In this document: one piece after another, positions 10,001 through 16,352 of the stretch
Numbering within the stretch: the first letter of the stretch is position 1
How the letters are laid out: each line of letters begins with the position of its first letter
Assembly (NCBI RefSeq): GCF_022009635.1
Contig: NZ_CP091716.1
Coordinates: 3,053,001-3,117,000, forward strand
Direction of reading: 5' to 3'
Source: Variovorax paradoxus
GTDB lineage: Bacteria; Pseudomonadota; Gammaproteobacteria; Burkholderiales; Burkholderiaceae_C
DNA length: 64,000 nt
Notes under the pieces: model-generated
The model's database searches: none
Told to the model about the DNA's origin: nothing
Seen by the model: only the letters and a program-made list of their open reading frames with translations
Translations under genes and position numbers: made by a program

Positions 10001-10085
10001 CAGGGCATTTTAGAAGGCGAGCCGCGGAGACTGATGTTGGGGTGATTCAGGGTGCGTTCGGCTTCAGCAAGGATAATCCGCGCCC

Positions 10086-10754
10086 ATGGAAATCATCAGC
10101 TTTCTCGTCGACTTCATCCTGCATGTCGACAAGCACCTCGAGCAATTCGTCATCGCCTACGGCCCGTGGGTCTATGCGCTGCTCTTCCTTATTGTCTTCG
10201 TGGAGACGGGCGCGGTCGTGATGCCGTTCCTGCCCGGCGACTCGCTGCTCTTCATCGTCGGCGCGCTGTGCGGCGCGGGGCTCATGAGCTATCCGCTGGC
10301 ATGCGGCATTCTGATAGCGGCCGCCATCCTGGGCGACCAGTGCAACTATTCGATCGGCCGCTACTTCGGACCGAAGGTGTTCCAGTGGGAGAGCTCACGC
10401 TTCTTCAACCGCAAGGCCTTCGACCAGGCGCACGGCTTCTACGAGCGCTATGGCGGGATCACCATCGTGCTCGCGCGCTTCATGCCCTTCATTCGCACCT
10501 TCGCGCCTTTCGTAGCCGGTGTGGCGGAAATGAACCGTGCCAAGTTCACGGCGTACAACGTCGGGGGGGCGCTGATCTGGGTGCTGGGCATCGCCACGGC
10601 CGGCTACTTCTTCGGCAATCTGCCGCTGGTCCGCCAGCATCTCGACAAGATCATCTGGGCGCTGATCTTCATTCCGGGCCTGCTTGCGATCTACGGTGCG
10701 TGGCGTGCCTCAAAGGCAGAGAAGGCGCGCGCGGCGCAAATGCCCGCAGGCTGA
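10086..10754 (+). CDS. DedA family membrane protein
   Basis: The 222-residue protein shows the DedA/VTT domain: re-entrant segment FVETGAVVMPFLPGDSLLFIVGAL, then GDQCNYSIGRYFG, the amphipathic region around FNRKAF, and the conserved FMPFIRTFAPFVAGVAEMNRAKFTAYNVGGALIW with the essential Arg in R-T-F-A-P-F-V-A-G. The C-terminal helix ends in a short basic tail. Members act as flippases or recycling factors for undecaprenyl phosphate and phospholipids in the inner membrane and support proton-motive force and drug tolerance. It stands alone, divergent from mutL, and is closed by a strong bidirectional terminator shared with the converging small lipoprotein gene. Confidence 0.93.
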   Translation: MEIISFLVDFILHVDKHLEQFVIAYGPWVYALLFLIVFVETGAVVMPFLPGDSLLFIVGALCGAGLMSYPLACGILIAAAILGDQCNYSIGRYFGPKVFQWESSRFFNRKAFDQAHGFYERYGGITIVLARFMPFIRTFAPFVAGVAEMNRAKFTAYNVGGALIWVLGIATAGYFFGNLPLVRQHLDKIIWALIFIPGLLAIYGAWRASKAEKARAAQMPAG

Positions 10755-10778
10755 GTTTCCGCCCCTTCACCCGACATG

Positions 10779-10808
10779 AAAAAGCGCGCCAAGAGGGCGC
10801 GCTTTTTT
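10779..10808. terminator. Bidirectional intrinsic terminator
   Basis: An A-rich and T-rich flanked GC hairpin (AAAAAGCGCGCC, loop AAGA, then GGCGCGC and TTTTTT) lies between the convergent dedA and glycine-zipper genes. It has a T-run in both directions, so it can end both transcripts. Confidence 0.9.
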
Positions 10809-10836
10809 CATCCCTGTGCCTGCCTGATCAAAGAGA

Positions 10837-11133
10837 TCAGTAGTTCGGGCCGTTGCTCGGGTAGTAGCCGCTGCCTTGCGGGTAGCGCTGCTGGTTGTAG
10901 TAGTTGCGCTCGTCGGCATTGCGGCCGACCTGGTTGCCGATGATGCCGCCGATGACAGCGCCACCCAGCGTCGCACCGGTGCTCTTGCCGATGGCATTAC
11001 CCACCAGCGCGCCGCCTACCGCACCCACGCCGGTGCCGAGGTTCTGGTTGGGACCGCTTGCGCAACCGGCGATAGCCATGACGGAAGTGGCTGCCGCTGC
11101 TGCGACCCAGAGTCGTGTGTTCATGATGTCCAC
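10837..11133 (-). CDS. Glycine-zipper outer-membrane lipoprotein (OsmB/SlyB-like)
   Basis: The small protein (98 residues from the first ATG; the ATG at 11124, MNTRLWVAAAAA, is equally possible) has a signal peptide ending in the lipobox IAGC, with Cys about residue 24. It then has a glycine-zipper segment, GTGVGAVGGALVGNAIG followed by GATLGGAVIGGIIGNQVG, of the kind seen in Gly-zipper_2TM proteins. The C-terminal tail is rich in Tyr, Asn and Gln (NYYNQQRYPQGS). Relatives are stress-inducible envelope lipoproteins that stabilise the outer membrane. The gene converges with dedA on a shared terminator and has no operon partner. Confidence 0.85.
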   Translation of the reverse strand: MDIMNTRLWVAAAAATSVMAIAGCASGPNQNLGTGVGAVGGALVGNAIGKSTGATLGGAVIGGIIGNQVGRNADERNYYNQQRYPQGSGYYPSNGPNY

Positions 11134-11277
11134 CTTTCGAGGAGTGATGAGTCATCATGTCCAGAATGCCCTCTAGCCCGGTGTAGGAGCCTGCCGCGCC
11201 TCCCTGTGCGGTGTCACGGGCCGCCCCGCGTGGGACAGCAGGGCATGCTTTGGCTTTACAAACGCGCCGCTGCAGGC

Positions 11278-12768
11278 TCAGAGCTGGCGGCTGCGCGCCA
11301 GCGGCGGGTTCTGCGCGAAGTAGCGCTGGATGCCGCGCATCAGCGCATCGGCCAGGCTTTCCTGGTAGTCGACGCGGCGCAGGTTCGCTTCTTCTTCAGG
11401 GTTGCTGATGAAGGCCGTTTCGACCAGCACGCTGGGAATGTCGGGCGCCTTCAGCACCGCGAAGCCCGCCTGCTCGACCTGCCCCTTGTGCAGCCGCGCG
11501 CCGATGTTCTTGATCTCGCCGAGCATCGCGCCGCCGAGCTTGAGGCTGTCGTTGATCTGCGCGGTCGTGCTCATGTCGAGCAGGGCGCGCTGCACCTGCG
11601 CCTCGTGGCCGCCCACGTTGACGCCGCCGACCTTGTCGGCCTCGTTCTCCTTGTTGGCCATCCAGCGCGCCGCGCTGCTCGACGCGCCGCTCTGGCTCAG
11701 CGCGAACACGCTGGCGCCGCGCGCGGCGGGCGTGGTGAATGCGTCGGCATGGATGCTCACGAACAGGTCTGCCTGCACGCGGCGGGCCTTCTGCACGCGC
11801 ACGCCCAGCGGCACGAAGAAGTCGGCATCGCGCGTGAGAAAGGCGCGCATCGGGCTGCCGTTGACGCTGCCCGCGTTGATGCGCTCGCGCAGCCGGTGCG
11901 CGACCTGCAGCACGATGTCTTTCTCGCGCGTGCCGTTGGGGCCGATGGCGCCCGGGTCTTCGCCGCCATGGCCGGGGTCGAGCGCCACGATGATGATGCG
12001 GTCGGTGCGACTCGCCGTGGCGGGGCCGCCGCGCGGGGCGGCCACCGGCGGCGGAGGCGAGGGCGCAATAGGCCTGACGGGCGCGGTGCCCACGACGGGC
12101 GGCGGCGGCGCGACGATCACTGGCGCAGTGGGGCGATCGATGCCGGCCACCACGGGTGGCGGTGGCGTCTGCGGGCCGGGCCGCATCGACTGCTGCGCCA
12201 TCAGGTCGCCCAGCGGGTCGCCCGCCGGGGCTGTAGGCGTCGAGGGCACGATGCCGGCCACAGCCGGGTTGCCGCCTTGCTGCGGCGTGCGGGGCGCGTC
12301 GCGCAAGCGCTCGGCGATCAGCGCTTCCATCGGGTCGACGGCCTGCTCCGGGTACAGGTCGAGCACCAGCCGGTGCTTGTACGCCGCCACGGGTGCGAGC
12401 GAGAACACCTGCGGCACCACGGCCTGCTTCAGGTCGAACACGATGCGCACCACCTTCGGCGCATTCTGTCCGACGCGCAGGCCGTTGATGTACGGGTCGC
12501 CCGGCTTGATTTTGCCGACCAGTTCGCGCAGCTCGGGGTTGAGGTCGATGCCTTCAATGTCCACCGCGAGCCGCGGCGGGCTGCCCACCACGAGCTGCTG
12601 CGAATTGAGGCGCGCGTCGGACTCGATGGTGACGCGGGTGTAGTCGGCGGCGGGCCATACGCGCACCGCGAGGATGGTCGCGCCGCGCGCGATCTGGTGC
12701 ACGCCGAGCATCAGCGCGATGCTGCCGCCCTGCAGCAGCACGCGCCGTTTCAGGCCGACCGCCTTCAT
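11278..12768 (-). CDS. amiC: N-acetylmuramoyl-L-alanine amidase, AmiC type
   Basis: The 496-residue protein begins with a likely twin-arginine signal (KRRVLLQGG within the first 20 residues and a hydrophobic stretch). An AMIN domain (about 30-140, ILAVRVWPAADYTRV) should target it to the septum. A Pro-rich linker (about 190-250) follows. The C-terminal Amidase_3 domain has the zinc ligands in ALDPGHGGEDPGAIG, the Glu in REKDIV, VSIHADAF, and VETAFISNPEE with the catalytic Glu. It cleaves the amide bond between muramic acid and the stem peptide during daughter-cell separation. It is translationally coupled to tsaE (overlap at 12765-12768), the usual beta-proteobacterial arrangement. Confidence 0.95.
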   Translation of the reverse strand: MKAVGLKRRVLLQGGSIALMLGVHQIARGATILAVRVWPAADYTRVTIESDARLNSQQLVVGSPPRLAVDIEGIDLNPELRELVGKIKPGDPYINGLRVGQNAPKVVRIVFDLKQAVVPQVFSLAPVAAYKHRLVLDLYPEQAVDPMEALIAERLRDAPRTPQQGGNPAVAGIVPSTPTAPAGDPLGDLMAQQSMRPGPQTPPPPVVAGIDRPTAPVIVAPPPPVVGTAPVRPIAPSPPPPVAAPRGGPATASRTDRIIIVALDPGHGGEDPGAIGPNGTREKDIVLQVAHRLRERINAGSVNGSPMRAFLTRDADFFVPLGVRVQKARRVQADLFVSIHADAFTTPAARGASVFALSQSGASSSAARWMANKENEADKVGGVNVGGHEAQVQRALLDMSTTAQINDSLKLGGAMLGEIKNIGARLHKGQVEQAGFAVLKAPDIPSVLVETAFISNPEEEANLRRVDYQESLADALMRGIQRYFAQNPPLARSRQL

Positions 12769-13271
12769 GCGGCGATGCGCGCCAGCAGATCGCTGCCGCG
12801 AGGGGTGTTCGCGAGGAGGGTCACGCTGCGTGTGTCGTCAGTCATTGCTTCTATTTTAATAGCGAGGTCGGCAATTGGTGTGCGGCCCGCCGCGTTTTCC
12901 GGCCACTCGGCCAGCTTGAGGCCCGGTCCCGCGAAGATGTCGCGGAAGCCGGCGTCGTCCCATTCGCGCGGGTCGGCGAAGCGATAGAAGTCGAAATGGA
13001 AGATCTGCAAGCCGTCGGGCGCGTCGTGCGGCTCGACCACCGCATAGGTGGGGCTCTTGATGCGCCCGGCGATGCCGAGGGCGCGCAGCAGGTGTCGAAC
13101 GAAAGTCGTCTTGCCGGCACCGAGGTCGCCATGCAGCGCGATGAAGGCGTCGCGCAATGCGGGCGATGCGGCGAGCGCCTGCGCGAAAGCGGCGGTGTCG
13201 TCTTCGCTGCGCCAGCGCAGGATGCGGGTGCTCGTTTGCGTTTCTACAATCGGCAAGTGATCGTCAGCCAT
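12765..13271 (-). CDS. tsaE: tRNA threonylcarbamoyladenosine biosynthesis ATPase TsaE
   Basis: The start is taken at the ATG at 13271 (MADDHLPIVETQTS), giving 168 residues; a further in-frame start exists upstream but would run deep into the divergent queG gene. The protein has the Walker A HGDLGAGKTTFVRHLLRALG and the downstream SPTYAVVEPH and HFDFYRF, with the Asp of the FHFDxYR motif, typical of TsaE. It drives the TsaBD complex in t6A37 synthesis for ANN-reading tRNAs. The 3' end overlaps amiC by 4 nt. The 5' end overlaps the likely GTG start of queG by 15 nt on the other strand. Confidence 0.93.
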   Translation of the reverse strand: MADDHLPIVETQTSTRILRWRSEDDTAAFAQALAASPALRDAFIALHGDLGAGKTTFVRHLLRALGIAGRIKSPTYAVVEPHDAPDGLQIFHFDFYRFADPREWDDAGFRDIFAGPGLKLAEWPENAAGRTPIADLAIKIEAMTDDTRSVTLLANTPRGSDLLARIAA

Positions 13272-14330
13272 CCACTCGTTGTTCGTATTCAGGCTTTGGC
13301 CCGGGAACTCGGATTCTCCCAAATCGGAATCGCGGGCGTCGATTTATCGAGCGCCGAGGACGGTCTGATGCAGTGGCTGGCCCATGGGTTCCATGGCGAG
13401 ATGCAATACATGGAAACACACGGCACCCGCCGCGCCCGCCCGGCCGACCTGGTGCCGGGCACGGTGAGCGTGATCACCGCGCGCATGAACTACCTGCCGC
13501 GCGACACCGGCCCCGAGTGGCAGGCCACGGAGTTCGACCGCCTCACGCGGCCCGGCGAAGCCATCGTGTCGGTCTATGCGCGGGGCAGGGACTATCACAA
13601 GGTGCTGCGCAACCGGCTCGCGAAGCTGGCCGAGCGCATCGCCGAAGAGGTCGGGCCCTTCGGGCACCGCGCCTTCACCGACTCCGCCCCGGTGCTCGAA
13701 GCCGAGCTGGCCTCGCGCAGCGGGCAGGGCTGGCGCGGCAAGCACACGCTCGTGCTCGACCGCGACGCGGGCTCGATGTTCTTCCTGGGCGAGATCTACG
13801 TCGACATGGCGCTGCCGCCGAGCGAACCCGTGACGGCGCATTGCGGCAGCTGCAGCGCATGCATCGACGTGTGCCCGACGCAGGCCATCGTCGCGCCGAA
13901 GCGGCTCGATGCGCGGCGCTGCATTTCCTACCTCACCATCGAGCACGGCGGTGCCATTCCGCTGGAGCTGCGCACGCTGATGGGCAACCGCATCTACGGC
14001 TGCGACGACTGCCAGCTGATCTGCCCGTGGAACAAGTTCGCGAAGAAGAGCGAGCTGCCCGACTTCGATGCGCGCGAAGGGCTCACCGGGCGCTCGCTGG
14101 CGGAGCTTTTCGCGTGGACCGAGGCCGACTTTTTGCGCCGCACAGAGGGCAGCCCGATCCGCCGAATCGGCCATGAGCGCTGGCTGCGCAACATCGCGGT
14201 GGCGCTGGGCAATGCGGTTCGCGCGGGCGAAGCCGGTGCGAAAGAAGCGCTTGCCACGCGCGCTGAGCACCCCAGCGAGCTCGTGCGCGAGCACGTTGCG
14301 TGGGGCCTCGAGCAGGAAACGCCGGCCTAG
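13257..14330 (+). CDS. queG: Epoxyqueuosine reductase QueG
   Basis: The start is taken at the GTG at 13257 (reads VIVSHPLVVRIQALARELGF), which gives 357 residues; the open frame extends further upstream but that part lies antisense to tsaE. Two 4Fe-4S motifs are clear: CGSCSACIDVCP, then CDDCQLICPWN preceded by GNRIYG. The N-terminal DUF1730 cobalamin-binding part holds MQYMETHGTRRARPADLVPG and YARGRDYHKVLRNRL. A HEAT-like C-terminus ends EHVAWGLEQ. It reduces epoxyqueuosine to queuosine in tRNA with a cobalamin and two iron-sulfur clusters. The stop codon overlaps the converging arsC-like gene by 4 nt. Confidence 0.93.
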   Translation: MIVSHPLVVRIQALARELGFSQIGIAGVDLSSAEDGLMQWLAHGFHGEMQYMETHGTRRARPADLVPGTVSVITARMNYLPRDTGPEWQATEFDRLTRPGEAIVSVYARGRDYHKVLRNRLAKLAERIAEEVGPFGHRAFTDSAPVLEAELASRSGQGWRGKHTLVLDRDAGSMFFLGEIYVDMALPPSEPVTAHCGSCSACIDVCPTQAIVAPKRLDARRCISYLTIEHGGAIPLELRTLMGNRIYGCDDCQLICPWNKFAKKSELPDFDAREGLTGRSLAELFAWTEADFLRRTEGSPIRRIGHERWLRNIAVALGNAVRAGEAGAKEALATRAEHPSELVREHVAWGLEQETPA

Positions 14331-14728
14331 CTGGCTGCCTGGCTTTTCTTCGCAGGCAGGATCTCTTCCACGCGCTGCCACGGCCGGCACATCAGCGTGC
14401 CGCGCGGCGACACAACGATGGGCCGCTGCAGCAGGATGGGGTGTGCCACGATGGCGTCGAACAGCTGGTCGTCGCTCAATTTCTCGTCGGCCAAGCCGAG
14501 CTCTTCATACGGCGCTTCCTTCGCGCGCAGCAGGTCGCGCGCGCCCAGGCCCATGGCCTTGGCCAGTTCGCGCAGCTTCTTCTTGCTCGGGGGCGTTTCC
14601 AGGTAGAGAACGATCTCCGGCTCCACGCCGCTTTCGCGGATCAACTGCAGCACGTTGCGCGACGTGCTGCAGTTGGGCTTGTGGTAGATCGTCATCGGGT
14701 AGTCGGTGGTGGGCGTGCGTGCGGTCAT
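14327..14728 (-). CDS. ArsC-family (glutaredoxin-type) arsenate reductase-like protein
   Basis: The 133-residue protein (or 122 from the ATG at 14695, MTIYHKPNC) has the thioredoxin-fold entry TIYHKPNCSTSRN with the catalytic Cys, then LETPPSKKKLREL, and ends with the arginine loop HPILLQRPIV. The last motif carries the arsenate-coordinating Arg found in true glutaredoxin-dependent ArsC. There are no ars neighbours (no arsR, arsB), so it could equally be a YffB-like relative with another role. It converges with queG, sharing 4 nt, and is followed on the other side by a GST gene on the same strand, 27 nt upstream. Confidence 0.85.
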   Translation of the reverse strand: MTARTPTTDYPMTIYHKPNCSTSRNVLQLIRESGVEPEIVLYLETPPSKKKLRELAKAMGLGARDLLRAKEAPYEELGLADEKLSDDQLFDAIVAHPILLQRPIVVSPRGTLMCRPWQRVEEILPAKKSQAAS

Positions 14729-14755
14729 GGCGTCGATTATGAAAAGAACAGGGCA

Positions 14756-15442
14756 CTACGCTCCCGTGGTCTCCCAGCCGGGCGTGAACGGAAAGCGCGC
14801 GGCCCAGAAGTCGGCCAGGCGCGGATCGGCGTCGACACGCTTCACCACCGGCGCCATGCGCGGCGCCTCGCGATAGAAGCGCGCGCGCCGCGGCGTCCAG
14901 CGCGACATCACGGTCACGTACAGGTCGAGCATGCCGAGCCTGTCGCCGAGCAGGTAGGGCGCGGGCTCGCCGATCTGCGTGTCCATCAGGTGCCAGCAGT
15001 GCGCCATGCGCTCGGCCGAACGCTCGAGCATCGCGCTCTGGCTGGCGGTGTCGGGCACGAGCCGCGCGGGATCGTCGCGCACCCAGTGCAGCGAATAGAT
15101 GGCGGCCGGCAGGTAGACCATCCAGCGCAGGTAGCGCGCGCGCAGCGGGCTGTCGGGCGGCGGGCAGAGGCCGGCTTCCGGATAGCGGTCGCCCAGCCAG
15201 ATCAGGATGGCCGCGCTCTCGGTCATCACCTCGCCCGAAGGCAGCACTAGCGCGGGCACCTGGCGCATCGGGTTGACGCCGGAGACGCGTTCGCGCTCCG
15301 CCTCGCCTTCCCACGTGGCGATGTCGACGGTGTCGACCTGCGCGCCGATCAGCGTCAGCGCGGCATGGATCGGCGTGGCGCCCGAGCCGGGCGCGCCATA
15401 GAGGGTGTAGCGGTCGTTAGAGGCGGACGGTGAAGAACTCAT
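14756..15442 (-). CDS. Glutathione S-transferase family protein
   Basis: The 228-residue protein has the thioredoxin-like N-domain YTLYGAPGSGATPIHAALTL, then the glutathione-contacting loop RQVPALVLPSGEVMTESAAILIWLGD with cis-Pro and the Glu-Ser pair. An all-helical C-domain follows, with LGDRLGMLDLYVTVMSRW, the N-capping and hydrophobic staple region. The catalytic Ser or Cys of the beta or other classes is not obvious at the usual place (Ser in GAPGSG is a candidate). The substrate is unknown. It lies between the arsC-like gene and ribH2, all on the minus strand, 32 nt downstream of ribH2. Confidence 0.88.
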   Translation of the reverse strand: MSSSPSASNDRYTLYGAPGSGATPIHAALTLIGAQVDTVDIATWEGEAERERVSGVNPMRQVPALVLPSGEVMTESAAILIWLGDRYPEAGLCPPPDSPLRARYLRWMVYLPAAIYSLHWVRDDPARLVPDTASQSAMLERSAERMAHCWHLMDTQIGEPAPYLLGDRLGMLDLYVTVMSRWTPRRARFYREAPRMAPVVKRVDADPRLADFWAARFPFTPGWETTGA

Positions 15443-15474
15443 CCGCCCAGATTACTTCAGCCTCGCGGCCATTG

Positions 15475-15987
15475 TCACGCGGCCAGCAGCGCGTCGACCT
15501 GCTTGAGCGCCTCGAGCGTCTTGACGCAGGCCTCGGCCACTTCCGTGCCCTTGACCGCGAAGTGGCGGTGGAAGTACTTGCGATGCTCCACGTGCTCGTG
15601 GAAGTGGTGCGGCGTGAGCACGGCCGAGAAGATCGGCACATCGGTCTCCAGCTGCAGCGACATCAGCGTGCTGACCACCGTGTTCGCGACGAACTCGTGG
15701 CGGTAGATGCCGCCGTCCACCACCAGCGCGCAGCCCACGATGGCCGCGTACTTGCCCGAGTTGGCGAGCCGCTTGGCATGCAGCGGGATCTCGAAGGCAC
15801 CGGGCACGTCGAAGATGTCGATGAGATCGCGCGCCACGCCGAGCCGCGTCATTTCCTCGAGGAAGGCGTCGCGGGCCTGGTGGACGATGTCGGAATGCCA
15901 CTGCGCCTCGACGAATGCGATGCGCGTGCCGCGCGGCGAATCCGACGCGGCAATGGCGGAGAGGGGAAGGTCGTTGATCTGACTCAT
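15475..15987 (-). CDS. ribH: 6,7-dimethyl-8-ribityllumazine synthase, type II (RibH2)
   Basis: The 170-residue protein has VEAQWHSDIVHQARDAF, then DVPGAFEIPLHAKRLA with the PGAFEIP signature, CALVVDGGIYRHEFVAN, and PIFSAVLTPHHFHEH with the catalytic His. The Trp in the phosphate/pyrimidine region (AQWHSD) and the sequence around GGIYRHEFV match the decameric type II lumazine synthases (Brucella and Mesorhizobium RibH2) more than the icosahedral type. It condenses ribityl-aminopyrimidinedione with dihydroxybutanone phosphate. An FMN riboswitch lies about 100 nt upstream, so expression should fall when FMN is plentiful. A weak AGAGG ribosome site precedes the ATG. Confidence 0.93.
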   Translation of the reverse strand: MSQINDLPLSAIAASDSPRGTRIAFVEAQWHSDIVHQARDAFLEEMTRLGVARDLIDIFDVPGAFEIPLHAKRLANSGKYAAIVGCALVVDGGIYRHEFVANTVVSTLMSLQLETDVPIFSAVLTPHHFHEHVEHRKYFHRHFAVKGTEVAEACVKTLEALKQVDALLAA

Positions 15988-16042
15988 GGTGTGCCTCTTG
16001 AAAGCAGGTTTCCTGAATCAGGGCGCACGAAACCACGAGGCC

Positions 16043-16074
16043 ACCCGCGCGCCTGCATGGCAGGGCACGCGGGT
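16043..16074 (-). promoter_or_regulatory. Hairpin in the ribH2 leader, possible riboswitch expression platform
   Basis: Between the riboswitch aptamer and ribH2 the minus strand holds a long hairpin: ACCCGCG and CGCGGGT outside, CCTGC and GCAGG inside, loop CAT. It lacks a clear T-run directly after it, so a role in translation control or mutually exclusive folding with the aptamer is more likely than plain termination. This is inference. Confidence 0.5.
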
Positions 16075-16088
16075 CGTCCCGCATTTCG

Positions 16089-16252
16089 CGCTCTCTTTCA
16101 TCCGGACTGTGACCGTCGGCTTCGGAATCGCACCGAATCTGCTGACCCTGGTGCCCGTGGAAGGCACCAGGCGCTCGCGGGCTCGTGCGGCATCCCTTTC
16201 GAGAAAAGCCGCCATCACCGCCGGTGGGGAATTGCACCCCGCCCTGAGAACG
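16089..16252 (-). promoter_or_regulatory. FMN riboswitch (RFN element)
   Basis: Read on the minus strand, the conserved RFN blocks are all present: GGGCGGGGTGCAATTCCCC and ACCGGCGGT near 16247-16215, a variable hairpin with paired CTGGTGCC and GGCACCAG, then GATTCCGAAGCCGACGGT and AGTCCGGATGAAAGAGA near 16130-16092. This is the FMN-binding aptamer, which normally switches off riboflavin genes when FMN is abundant. The only gene downstream on this strand before a neighbour of different function is ribH2. Confidence 0.96.
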
Positions 16253-16283
16253 CTTGCCGTCCGGCTGGCCGGACGACGGCGCG

Positions 16284-16289
16284 ATTCTA
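16284..16289 (-). promoter_or_regulatory. Candidate -10 box of the riboswitch transcript
   Basis: TAGAAT on the minus strand lies about 30 nt before the first aptamer block, the right distance for a transcript that starts near 16277. A convincing -35 box is not seen. Confidence 0.45.
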
Positions 16290-16352
16290 GGAGCGCGCCG
16301 AGGCCGGGCTTGTCGCCCGCGCGCCAGACCTTCGGCCGCGCGGGGATTTTCT

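Noticed and set aside
10804-10811. Another TTTTTCAT (also near 35013) as attachment site
   Set aside because: It is part of a terminator or AT-rich spacer far from transfer genes; the 8-mer occurs by chance.
10876-12987. 703-codon plus-strand open frame opposite the amidase gene
   Set aside because: Antisense shadow of amiC, low-complexity composition, no ribosome site.
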